A stretch of DNA of 64,000 bases, taken from positions 308,001 through 372,000 of the forward strand of contig NC_088297.1 in NCBI RefSeq assembly GCF_032854445.1. The letters are read 5' to 3'. Source of the DNA: Liolophura sinensis. Taxonomy: Eukaryota; Mollusca; Polyplacophora; Chitonida; Chitonidae. This document shows positions 11,855 through 24,025 of this stretch, piece by piece (the stretch's first letter is position 1; each line of letters opens with the position of its first letter). The notes beneath the pieces were generated by a model. The model was not told the origin of the DNA. It did not search any database and saw only the letters and a program-made list of their open reading frames with translations. The translations under genes were made by a program, and so were the position numbers.

Positions 11855-14800
11855 ATGGAGAGCAAGACCCTGATGTTCCTGATGCTGATGGTGGTCGCTG
11901 TAGCCGTCGGTAAGTTACTTATTCCTACATCTAATATTAAATGTAACTTTTTCTAAAACATTAACGGCATTGTAGTCTTAAATGCAGCTGAATTTCAGAT
12001 CAGTAACATCTAGGCCCTACTATGTAATTAGCATCACTATTTACCTAATTCTAGTTACACACTTTTTCTGGCTAGGATGTAAGTTTCTAATATATATGCA
12101 TTTACATGGGCAGTTAGAATAAGTCCCTAACTGAGGTTGACAAAAAGCCTGACTTCACCTGTTATTTGTGACCATTTGGCAACTATTACAATGTTTTCAC
12201 TGTTCTTGTTTTACTCTCTGTACCGTAGTATTTTAATAGGTACTTTTTACTAAGAAACGAATACGCGCTGATGTAAATATACCTCACCATAAGTACAGAA
12301 GGCTGTGTGAATTGAACGGAGACGTTGCCATTTTACTTGCAACACCGTTTGCCGGAGATACCATAGTATCTCCATATTCGACATATTTGTTCAAGATATC
12401 AAGGAACAGACATTTTATTGGGAGATAAATTATCTCACTGAACAAGCCTAAAACTTATGAACTCTTCAAAGGTCGAACGTTATAAAAAAAACAATAAATG
12501 GTTCAGACTACCCCATAAAGAGTACAAGCGTTGTAAATTCCTCTGTAACATTATGCAGATAGTGTACACTGTGAAATGGGGCATGAGTAATCGTCACTGC
12601 GGAACAAAAGCTGCTCAAGGAGGTGCGGAGTCCCAACCAACAGTGTGCTTTGTATATGTTTGTTATACCGTAAAAGTGTGAAAGAAAAATCTGCACCAAG
12701 ACCCCAGTCCGTTAGAATTCTAAATCAATTATCCGTCTATCCGTCTGACTATTTACTTTAAAAGTAAAGACAAAACGACGGCTATTGATTTGATTTATTT
12801 GTTGATTTGATTGGTGTTTTTTTCGCCCTGCTCAAAAATATTTCACTGATACGACGAAAATGGTTATTAAATGTTCACTAAATACGCAGTCATAAAGTGA
12901 AGATACGGGCGTTCGCAGGCTCACCTGGCTAGAACACTGCATGGTTTCCAGACCAATAAGATCACGTGTTCGAATCCATCTCTCTCCGGCTACGGCTTTA
13001 AGTTAGGAGGTTTGTCATATACCTGACGAACGTTGGCGGTCGACTACTCAGGTTTCCTTAGCCCATAAACCTGAACGCCGTCAATTTGGTTTAAACTCCA
13101 GTCGTATCAAAACATCGATTTATTCTTCACCCCTAACAGCACAAGCCAGTGAGAGAAAAAGGCGGTCAGTATTTCTGAAGGGGTAAGTGCTTGTCTTTCA
13201 TCAACTTCAAATCCCGTTGTGTTTTTGTTGACTTTTTGTGTTTAGTCATTAAATGAACAATTGGAATACAGCATTAACTGATATTGTCTCACAAAAAGTC
13301 AGATTGTTGTGATTGTGACGAATTTGAAACTTTCACGATGGTATCGTTTCTCTGATTTCACTTTTCATTCTGTAGCCTTTTATGAGACAAAATGAGACGT
13401 TGTCAAATTAGAAAACAATGTTCTAAAAATAAAAAACACAACAATGAAAAAGTAACAAAGTAACTATACACTTTAATTTTGAAATAAATATTCGAAGCAG
13501 CTATGACGGATTAGGAAGTTTCGATAGCCGACCTCGTCTTATTTAAAAACAAAATGATGAAAAAACTCTTCACACCAGAAGCACAAGCTGAATTCTCAAT
13601 ACCCTAAGCCAAATCCTTTCTCTCGGCGTAAATTATTATTTATTTCGTTTAAGAATGTTCAAAATATACTGTGAAATACTTTCATTTGGTTCCAAGTGTT
13701 CACAGTTCTCAGATAATAAAGATTTTTGGAAATGTGTCCATACATATATTTATGACACAGACAGATATTCACATCATGGTAATGCGTCCATATATATATA
13801 TATATTAATGACACAAACAGGTATTCACATCATGGTAATGCGTTCATACATATGTTAATGACACAGACAGGTATTCACATCATGGTAATGGTAATGGTTA
13901 TGTCAGTGGTATACTAATACAAGTAAGTAACATAACTTACTAAGCCAGAATTGTTATTTTACTAGTGTCTACCTAACAGTTCATGTATGTACCTGTCCTT
14001 TCTGACATATACTTGTCCAATCTCTATAGGATAAGTATGGTTCTATTTTCATTCATTTTTTCGGTTTATTGGAATACAAACGCAAAAATTTGACCATCAG
14101 ATTGCGCCTTACAAACATAATTTCAGGATGATCAAATTATATAACTATGTTTGTACGTACATCTATGAATTTTTATATATAAGAATATGTATATGGGTTA
14201 TTTGTGTATTGTTAAGCTAAGAAATCTCGTTGAACAAAAAAAAAGAATGAAATTAAATTAAGCTATAATACTTGTACCTCAAAATGATCCTATGTCAAGG
14301 GAATGGAGTAACATATGTTGAATTGAATATAAGCGTCAAGTCCGACATTCCTATACCATTCGCAGTCCGTAAAGGGCGTTCCAAGTCGATAATCGCAAGA
14401 TCCATTTCCACAACAACAACGTTTAACACTAGGCTAACTCCCGAAGACACAGGTATGTAGGAAATTATACAAATAAGAAATAAAGCCGGTAACACACAAG
14501 AGAGAAGCGGTCATCAGTTTTCAATGATGCCGGACAGACAATGAATATTCCAGGCATGAATTCCATATCAAAGTTCAAATTCGTAATCCGTGAATGAGTT
14601 CCATGTCAAATAACAGCTAAACAAGTATCTCACTCGCGCTTTCATTGCAACTGTTCATAAAGGCATCATGCTGATGTAACTAGCATGGCTACCTTTACGG
14701 TCCCTAACTCTAGGTTAAGCGGTATTAGATACAGTTTGAAAATGACGAGCGTTACAACACCCTAACCGATCAGATTATGATTCAAAAGTAACGGACGATT

Positions 14801-16320
14801 ACGTCTTTGTAATATGTAAAGATCTCATACTACAAGAGGCGCCATCTATGATGTTACACATGACATACAAGATATACGGTTACACTGGGCAAACAGCGCC
14901 ATCTATGTTGTTAAATACCATGTACGCGATAAATATGTACATAGGGATAACAGCGCCGTCTATGTGGTTGATCACAATACAGATCGCCAGAGATTCTGAA
15001 CGCTCTGTCCATACCTGCCAACGAGAGTGTTATATTCATTGTAAAATTTGAGAAACTTAGAATGAAGGCGTTTGATGGAGTATCCTTGACCAACTAGTTT
15101 TTAAACTAGCAACTTGTGACGCAGATTAAAGTCATCACAATTAACGCAAGACCTGACAAATGCTACAAGGTGAGATATGTATACGCCATATGCAGGACCT
15201 TTGAGACGCTGGATTTTTATTCCTAGTTTTTTCTTTGGGCTTTTTTCAGGGAGGCGGATTATTCCAACGCCATGCACGAGTGAGTAAAAGTGAACATATT
15301 CTTTCATTTCATGCAATCGCTTACTGTATATTTTATACACTACAATAAGCTGTATGAAACACAAAAAGCGCAAATATGTGAAGTGTAATTTCCACATGAT
15401 AACAACCTAAGAGTGGGTGTCCAAAAGGGCAGGCTTTTATAGATTACAGGACTGCTACACCACTTTGATACAAATGACTGTTGGCATTCGCTTTGAAGTT
15501 GTTTTAGCGAGTTTAAGCTACATATTTGTTCAGTCATAAACCATACTCCAATTCCTAAATTCATACGGACGGAGAAAAACTTGAAGAGGCCAATTGAAGA
15601 ACAAAGTTTAAATTTTCTGTGCTGAAAACATATTTCAAAACATGTACAAAAACTTTGCATTATCTCATTCAAGAACATTTATAACGATCGCAAAATATTC
15701 ATAAAGCCAACGCTTTATGCTTACCTGATAGTTCTCTTTGAACGAACATTTGCTTTTATTATGATACGATAATTATGATACGGTAATTATGATGCAGTAA
15801 TAATGATACAGTAATTATGATACAGTAACCGTTTACTTGGACTAGACGTAAGATAACACTCAACTCTTGCAGAGGATGACTCTTAAATGTGCACCTGATG
15901 TACGCAGATATGTGGTGGAAGGACCAAATGCAGGTTAACCACTATCTCGCTACTGCTGCCTGGCTCTTGGCAAAAAGAGGCCACGCGTTCGAATCCAGCT
16001 GTCGTTGTTTGTTTGTGTAGGCTCTTCCAGGAACTCCTGCTTTCCCCACTCACAAGTTTTACCGCTGTCTTGCATTTTAGCACGGTTGCAATCAAATAAT
16101 TTAAAAAAACAATTGTTCAATGTACATTTCTTCTTGATTCAGACGAAAGCTGCGTGAGCTTGCTGCCAACTTCCAGGAGGCCATGATCAAACAGCGCAGA
16201 GGGGTTTTTGACTGTGCTCAATTGACCCAGGAATGTCACTCCTTCAAATACTGCTGTGATGGTTTGTCCTGCAACAGAGGCAACATCTTCGAATCTGGCG
16301 TCTGTGTACCAGACTTGTAG
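11855..16320 (+). CDS. Gene A1: secreted cystine-knot (knottin-type) peptide precursor
   Basis: Exons 11855-11909, 13140-13182 and 16143-16320 join in phase (GT-AG; gtaagt donors). Exon 1 is an N-terminal signal peptide with a Leu/Met/Val-rich core. Exon 2 and the start of exon 3 encode a basic propeptide with KRR and KQRR processing sites. The mature region after the second site is 39 residues with six cysteines spaced C-x6-C-x5-CC-x4-C-x10-C, the knottin pattern. Exon 3 lies in the region that recurs at each ~15-kb period, so the gene runs across that point. A1 differs from A0 and A2 in the mature part by one Asp-to-Gly change between cysteines 5 and 6. AATAAA at 16348-16353 and 16506-16511. 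Expressed role (toxin-like, inhibitor, defence or signalling peptide) cannot be told from sequence. Confidence 0.8.
13735..13890. repeat. ~50-bp minisatellite in intron 2 of A1, three units
   Basis: The phrase 'ggtattcacatcatggtaat' recurs three times. The A2 intron has six units at 28,855-29,160. Confidence 0.85.
14839..14975. repeat. 57-bp tandem repeat beginning gcgccatctatg, three units
   Basis: gcgcc starts at 14,839, 14,896 and 14,953, exactly 57 bases apart. The A2 intron has four units (30,105, 30,162, 30,219, 30,276). Confidence 0.85.
15765..15835. repeat. 15-bp repeat, unit like 'aattatgatacggt'
   Basis: Four to five imperfect units in intron 2 of A1, repeated at 31,078-31,150 in A2. 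Confidence 0.7.
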
Positions 16321-18153
16321 ACCAACGAATGAAGTGGCCTAGTGAGAAATAAATCCAATGTAAGATTCAATTTGTATACCTGGGAAAACTACACAACGGA
16401 ACAATGCAACCGTGTATCACCAGAATTTAAAATGGACGATTTTAAATTCGATGGAGTACAAAAACGCCAAGTATGTTCTAGAGGATTATGTTAACTAACG
16501 TACTAAATAAAGAGAGTTTACAGGAGTTGAATGCCTCGTGTGTTTTATGTGATTAGGAATAAAATCTCACAGCTCCATGATCAGCTGTTTTCGACCCTGC
16601 TGTCTCAGTGATCACGTCATGGTGGACTGATGGAATAAGTCTTACTGACGCAGTGATTTGTTGGCACTAACATGTCACCCGTCTTCACAAATTGTTACTG
16701 TCACATTAATTGATAATTAAGATTAGACGTAAAATATCTCAAAGGATCTATAGCCTAACTGAATTATGTACTTATTAATAAACTGAACGAATGCTCATTA
16801 ATTTTACGCACATATTTGGACGAAACTTAAAAGTGCGGACTACACTGCCCTATTCTCGCCATGTTCATAAGAAATCTCTCCGATTATGACTTAAAACTAC
16901 AACCCAAAGCAAGAGCCTGATTCGAACACGCGACCTCATTGATCATAGGCCAGACAATCACAGGGAGTCTGAGCCAAGGAATCATAAATATTATTACAGA
17001 CCTTATTTCAGCAGTTGATCATATAGGTGATATGATCTCTTGATGTCTGAGGTAAAGTAAGTCCAAGATCTGCGTCGTTGCTTGCCAGATAAAAAGAATT
17101 CGTTTATATATAAAAACGCTCTCATCTGTTCTCAGGTCAGTTAAAGCCATAATTGTGCTATGTTATTTCTCCCATGATATCTTGCATTTGTTGAGAGGCT
17201 GATATGTATTTAAAAAATATTTAAATATTTTTGATTTTCCCAGGGGACTGTACTATGTGCTGAATTGGCACAGCAGTATACATCAATGTGTTGGCCATCA
17301 CCACTTTATGGTGTAGATTTTACACACAAAAGTCGTATTACCAAGGGCGTACAGAAGTCGGTAAAGTACTGTAAACTTACACCGACAACTAGTTCAGGTG
17401 TACATGGAAACCTTCGTGGAAGATGAATGGTCTTACCGAGGGTCACACAATGGTCGTCGGCCTCTTACTGTCGTCAAGGACCCACGAACAGTAAGTGTGA
17501 ATTCCACAAAATCGCTGTCCAGCACAGGGTTTGAACCCGTCCCACATGTGTCCTAACGATTAAGTACCGCTTATGGGAAAGAATTCGATTGACTCTCGAC
17601 CAAAGAGATAGCGTGTGCGTAATTCTGTATCGCAAAAGGTGTTCAAATGAGACTCTTTCAGCCGGTAAGTCCGTTCTCGTCGCGTACGCATTGTTTGGTT
17701 CATGAAAAGTATACGCTGTGCCTTGCTTAGGCAAATACAACTGGGTTGTGTTGTTGTGATGTCAACACAAAATGGCGTGTGAATCATTTATTTAATACTT
17801 ATGCCAGACCTGGATTAAAGTTAATACCGGTCTTAACCCAAGCCCATGTTTTATCTACTTTAGAGCAATGGTGCTCAAATTTAATACCAGCCTTAAGGCT
17901 GACCGTAGGATTTAAAACCGGTTTTAAATTTCAATACACTTTTGAACAACCAGTCCCTGTGTAGCACGTCCTCGAGTTTCCCATTGTGACGTTGTGACGT
18001 CAAAAGAAGATTGACCGTATATTTGTCACAATGTGTGGGGCTTCCGGTTGACCTAGCAGTGACGTCACAGACGTTGGAACGTCATAGATTTTGTGACGTC
18101 ACAAAGATCTAGTACATAGAAACCATGTCGGTGCAGCTTGCCATAAGTGGAAG
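16321..18153. other. Intergenic region between A1 and B2
   Basis: Matches 453-2,697 but lacks the ~540 bases equivalent to 1,211-1,750 (break near 17,080). It has an extra ~88 bases at about 17,317-17,405. It carries the A1 3' UTR and CRE palindromes upstream of B2. Confidence 0.7.
17995..18101. promoter_or_regulatory. Three CRE palindromes upstream of gene B2
   Basis: TGACGTCA at 17,995-18,002, 18,060-18,067 and 18,094-18,101. The last two match those of B1; the first is made by a short local insertion (gttgtgacgtcaaa) absent from B1. Confidence 0.55.
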
Positions 18154-21100
18154 ATGAGGGTTGTACCGATTTTAGTTGTTTTATGTGTTCTTTTGAGCGT
18201 GAAGTGGGCGATATTTCTGTCGTTTGCCAGTCTAAAGGAACAGTGAGTATTGCTTTACATTTGTCTGTGTTTGTCATCTCAATATCTATGGTATCATAAC
18301 GGTTTATTTGACTACTGACTGTAAAAATTGATATTTTTGTTTTAACGCTACTTTCTGGTGCACAGTTAAGTATGTGCATCTACATATGTAGCCCAACAGT
18401 ACACTTTCCACCATTCCCCTAGTCGTCAGTTGTATTGACGTAAAACTTAACACCAACTAATGTGTTGCTTGCAGATGTAAAGAGAGAAGAGGCCTTGATC
18501 TTGTAGTAAAATGGATCAAGGCCGTGATTGGTCTCCCCGACCCAGAACCCCCATGGTGGAGACCGGCTGTGTGCAAATGGGTCAATCGGGAACCACATGG
18601 TAAACCTCATGCAATTCTTGTCATTCCCTACTCAGATATTCTCATCAACATTTCTCAGACTTTAATGTTGTTTATTAATAAATGATCTTGTAAGTTGGCT
18701 ATCATGACAAACCGATTAGCCTCTAGCAGATTCCATAAAAAAGACAGGCTTACCATAGCCGTGTTTACCTGTGCACAGTCACAACATAATGACTCAGGAA
18801 CTTGACTTCCTCCCCGGTCGTATGTGGGAAGAAAAAGCACGGCGTTATACACAATTATAATAATTGAATGTAAATCAGTCATCCACTATATACAGGTTAG
18901 CTGAAATCTGAAGACACCGTTACCTGGAGTTTTCATGTAACCACGCAACTATTTCACGGTGACAAAAATGTGACATTTATCACTCTTTTTCTTTCTAAAC
19001 TAGCCGTGAATAACAGTAAATGTAATAGTAGTATTATTATTTATATTATTTTATGTGCAGGTTATGTCGAGGCTTTTGTGATCGTCACAGCGTTGCTGCT
19101 TTTGTATAGCATGTGTTGGAGAAGGAAGAAGAAAACTAGTAAGTTCTTTTCAGTCCCTCTTTCCGTTGAATAAGAAGCAACCTTAGAACATGGACCGAGA
19201 TAGACACAGCGCCATCTTGATGATGTTTAATGTAGGATAACTCCTCAAGACATACCCTTATGGCTAAATTGCTGACTTGTCTACCCTTCAATCCAGACGG
19301 CGCTATGTCTGTGTTAGGGCTTGGTTCATAACTCAATCAATCTGCTTCCTTTAAAACAAAGTTCCTACTTACTAGTTCCATTAAAATACGATGCACTGTT
19401 TTCTCTTTTACAGTACATTTTGTCACCAACTAAATTAACTGGCTATTTAAAATTAATTTTTGATTTTGATAAATGTCTAACCTTAAACACAGTCACGGTG
19501 TTAAGTTTCTTGCGGTGTTCATCATTATCTTACAGGACACCGACAAGGCAGGAAGTTATGCAACAGGAAGCTTTCCCTGGAACCACAGAAATGCCGTGGT
19601 GAGTTAAATGGTGCGAATTGTTAAACAATTAAAGGTGGATTAAAACAGCACAAATTTGAATCCCACATATTCAACTACACGGAACCGTATACGTATGCGC
19701 CGTTCAGTCCTAGAAATTGTTCCGTATGTATAAAATGTTTTGGTAACTGCAAGCTGCTTAACTTGCGGATGTCTTGAACATAGGACGGATCGAGGTGTTG
19801 CCTTTCCGTCAACACCCAGGTAGCGGGCTCGATTCCAGCTTTTGTTTTTGTGAAAACCTCTCCTTTTTTGTCCTTATCTTTCTGTGGTCCACTCGACTAT
19901 GAGAGATTTGTTTTTCTCCCTTCTGACTGTGGTATGTTCATGAATAACACGGATGAGATAATACTCGGAATATGAGCATTAATTTAAGAAATTAGCAGAA
20001 AAGAGAACGTATTGATTTCCTCTGGCCGATTACTTAGAAAGTCTGACTCTGAAAACAGTGACTCCAGAAACTGGTTCTCTGTCTTGACATCTCCCCTAAT
20101 GAGGGGATTGGTCTAAGATTGAGCCAGGCCCGTTACAGTATAAAGTGTTTAACTGGGGCTTCTCGTATAGGGTGTTCGGAACGGCGCCTATATCTCAATG
20201 ATAGAGAGACGAGATGAGACCGAAAAAATTAGAAGAATTCTTACACATGACTTTTGCTGATTTATATATTTATATCATTCACCTAATTCCACCTCTGTTT
20301 ATTTAATGTTTAATATTATACTCACTTGTTTATACGACGGCGGTCAGTTTTAAAAAGAACAGAAGCGCACTCGTATAAACCGCCTACCTTTGGCAAGTAA
20401 GTACCGTACACATAAGCTCGTCATGTCTCATCAGGACAACTGGTCTTCAGTGCGCGAACGGCTACATGCATGTCAGCTTCTTGCTGTCATCTAGGACTTA
20501 CGAGCAGCGAGAGCGAAAATCTGGAAAACAGGATTTTTCCTTAATAGAAAGTCTTCTGTGTTTGTCTGTAAAGCATCTTTTATATTTATTGCCTGATATA
20601 GATGCACAGGCCAAACGCTGTATGGACCTGTTGCCCACAAAAAGGAAGTTTGATGGAAGCATCAACATAGAACACGTGAGTACAGTGATTCAGTTTTAAA
20701 AAACAGAAACATAATACAGATTTTTCCAACTGTTGTTCCGTCCTCAAGCATGAATATTTGTCTGTAAATCTACACTGAAAAAACAAATGTTTATTATTTA
20801 AACATATGTCTACAACAGATAATAAACGTGGTTAACAAATTAATCCCTTTCAGTAAATGTCAGTAACACGTGCACACACTTATGATGAATGCATATTTTT
20901 TAACATCTTCAGGGTGTGTTTATTTTTCACTTACACGCATATGTTTTATAAATATATTGATGTATTTTATAAATCCATGCAGTATTTTATAAATACTCAC
21001 ATTTATGATATAAATGCAATAATTTATGTTGTAAATTGTATGGGTTTATTGCTTAAACGGAATGATTTAAGGTTTTCAATGTATATGATCAACATTATAA

Positions 21101-21682
21101 AGCGGTCACCGTCCTATTATCGGTTGTTGGATAAAAATGTTTAAGTATTAAACATGTTACAGTTAAGTATCAAGCATGTTTAGTATTTGTTGCAAAGAGA
21201 TGTTTAATGTTAAACATTTGATTTTTCTTCAGTGTAGACCAGTTTCTGCAGGCACCGGACTATCCCTCAAACCCATGACTGAAATATATACAAACAAATA
21301 ACTGAATGATGTCTCTTTGCAGAGCATACCCCGCGGACAGAGCAGATACCAGCAGCTGGTACTCGGGCCTGTGTCAGTTACATTTCAAGCCATTCGAGCT
21401 GTTATTGTGACATATTTTAAAGCCCTGGGATTATCTGAGAAAGACTTAAAGTTCACCAGCAAGATACGCGACAACGGTACGCCTGAGTTTCTAGGCATAT
21501 GCTCAAAAAACATTTGGTTCGCGGTGGTGCTGATACCAGACAAAGGCATCAACGTGCAGGTTCAGCGCTTGGGGCCAGCACGTGGTCTGATTAGGGAGGT
21601 GGCCTATCAGACCTACCACGTGACTTACAGGGGTTTTGTGCTCAGGGATGAGGGCACAAGCCTTCTTTATGGCTCTGGGTAG
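18154..21682 (+). CDS. Gene B2: uncharacterised single-pass membrane protein, 262 aa, paralogue of B1
   Basis: Exons 18154-18242, 18475-18599, 19061-19138, 19536-19598, 20602-20675 and 21323-21682 have exactly the same lengths and phases as B1 (89, 125, 78, 63, 74, 360). The membrane-span exon is identical to B1 at every base. The signal-peptide exon has six amino-acid changes and one silent change, and the last exon has seven changed and six silent codons by my count. Changes include loss of the B1 cysteine in GINVQVQCLG, which is Arg here. Intact splice sites and open frames argue that both copies are functional. AATAAA at 22132-22137. Family not recognised. Confidence 0.8.
19197..19315. 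repeat. MITE-like element in intron 3 of B2
   Basis: Orthologous position and sequence to the element at 3,774-3,891, with the same inverted ends. Confidence 0.45.
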
Positions 21683-22275
21683 AAAAGATAGGTCACAGGG
21701 CTGGTCAGGATGTCGTAAATAGTCTCATTGCAATCTATTGAAAATTATTGTCCTTGTACTTCTTACTTATCTGTGCAAGCCCTTCAAACTGACCAACCGC
21801 TGGGTATACAAGCTTGTCGCCTGTGTAAATTTAGAAATTTGGTAAAAACTAGACGCCACTAGTTATGACTAGAAGAAATAAGTTGTATTAACCATTCAGG
21901 GTTTGTTTCGATCATTTTGGTAACTGGTTATTTGCTCTGTCAACCAGTCTCTGAGGAGCTTGTATAGCTGGTTCCCGACCTCAGTCTAGAATTACCTCAG
22001 CCTGATGTCGTTTGAGATCAGACCACGGAAACCAGAATCAGAATGAGACGTTCGCTTCAAATTTGTGAATACAACATCCCGCCTACATGATCTCTATTTT
22101 TATCCGTACAGGTATACTCTACCTCTTTCTAAATAAACGAATATATTTAAATGAACAAAAAAAAAAATACACAAGCATGTGTTGTTCTTTTTATAGTTGT
22201 TACTTCATTCGAATTGTGTGAAAGCTAAAAAAAACAGATATTACGATGAGTTTGTGTAACAAACTTAAAAACAAA

Positions 22276-22520
22276 CTTTTGAACCTTGATTGCTCTGATT
22301 TACCTGCTGATTAAGAAAAAAATTTTTGAACCTTGATTGCTCTGATTTACCTGCTGATTAAGAAGATAACTTTTTGAACCTTGATTGCTCTGATTTACCT
22401 GTTGATTAAAAAGATAATTTTTTGAACCTTGATTGCTCTGATTTACCTGCTGTTCAAGAAGATAATTTTTTGAACCTTGATTGCTCTGATGCCGTGTAGA
22501 TTTTCCTCCTGATTAATAAG
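22276..22520. repeat. 47-bp minisatellite, four units plus a degenerate one
   Basis: Homologue of the array at 6,864-7,245, shorter by three units. Confidence 0.9.
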
Positions 22521-22846
22521 ACAAAGCATAAGATTGCTTGTTGGAATCCGGGACTTTTGTTACGCTTGCCTTTTTGGGTCTATACAGTTATGTTTCTTAA
22601 GTAACGGGTGAAGGTCACTGGTGTACACCGGGTGCTGGGGTTTCCTGAACCATCATTTTCACTGTTAACACACAAGTGAAAGCGTTCACGGCGATAAACA
22701 CCAATTAAACAGAGCCGTTCCCCACCCTGTATGGTTAAGCGTACGTCACGGTCATTGTTTACGGAATAAACAACACTAAAAGTAGACATGTACGCCCTAC
22801 AATGAATTCATGCTGAAATATAAATGTGAAGAAAAAAAGCATGAGT

Positions 22847-23201
22847 GTAAGTGCTTGGGGTCTAACCTCGTACTTAACAATTCTTCAGTAATATGACGCC
22901 GAATAAGCCCTTATAGTGCATGTAATGTGCCTCCTTGTTGTAGGACGGATTTCTACCACTCGTTTATCTAGTGCTGCCTTACTGAAACGACTTACCTAAG
23001 GCAAGTAAGCCACCCTACATACCCGAGCCATTATACTGATACGGGTCAACCAGTCGTTGCACTATCACCTTAATGTTAAACGGCAAGCCAGGAAGCCACA
23101 ACTACCTCTTTTAACGTCTTAGGTGTGACCCGACCCAGGAAACACAATGGATCTTCCTCTCCCGAAGGGGGCGCTCTACCAACTGAGCCATTGGGGACGG
23201 T
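22847..23201 (-). repeat. tRNA-derived SINE (family 2), second unit
   Basis: Copy of the element at 7,726-8,062 with the same tRNA-like head on the minus strand. Confidence 0.75.
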
Positions 23202-23629
23202 TGAAGACAAAAAAGAACACTTGCAGTGTACAACTAGGCCCTGTAATAAATCCATGTTGAACGACAAATGCGAGGAAGAAAACAACATTTACAGTGCAGA
23301 ACCACGCCCCCCAATGAATCCACACTGAAAGATAAACGTGAAGAAAAAGACAAGACTTACCGTGCACAGCTTGGCACCACAATAAATTGACATACACATC
23401 ATACACTCAATCATATTGGATTCTCAGTGTCAGTAACTACAGGAAAAAATTCTAAAGCAATTTGACTGTTGACTGTTGCAAAATATGGTGTTTCTAGGTT
23501 CACACATGTTCTTGTCACGATATGGCTGAATTGTCGCTTGTGGGTTAAGTCATTCCTTCACTCAGTCAGTCATGCATTAAGACATTTTACACGAACAGAT
23601 ATATAGAGCAAAGCTATTATTATTTATTT

Positions 23630-24025
23630 TCCTGATGCTGGCTTCCTCTCCGGTCGTACACGGGGCGGTCTAGGAGCAACTTGCAGATGGTCGTAAGTTC
23701 CCTCCCCCTCCTCGCTATGCCCTGGTTCCTCCCACCATAACGGTGGCCGCCGTCGGTTAAAAGATATATTTTTGAGAAGGGCGTAACACATGAATTAAAT
23801 TTATTCATTTATTTGGTTGGTGTTTCACGCAGCACTGAAGAATATTTCACTTATACGACAGCGGAAACCCTCGACCATCCGCAGGTTGCTGCCAGACCTT
23901 GGCAAGTACGGCCGGAGAGGAATCCAGCATCAGCGGGACTTGAACTCACAGCGACAGCATTGGTGAGAGGCTCCATGGTCATTACGCTGCCTTAGCGCGC
24001 TAACCAACTGAGTCACGGAGCCGCC
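23630..24025. repeat. Tail-to-tail pair of SINE copies, second unit
   Basis: Same inverted arrangement as 8,490-8,894: plus-strand copy 23,630-23,797 and minus-strand copy 23,798-24,025. Confidence 0.75.

Noticed and set aside
15101-15678. Two minus-strand open frames in intron 2 of A1, partly kept in A2
   Set aside because: The frame shifts between copies (15,340-15,440 versus 30,663-30,760), and there are no domains or splice partners.
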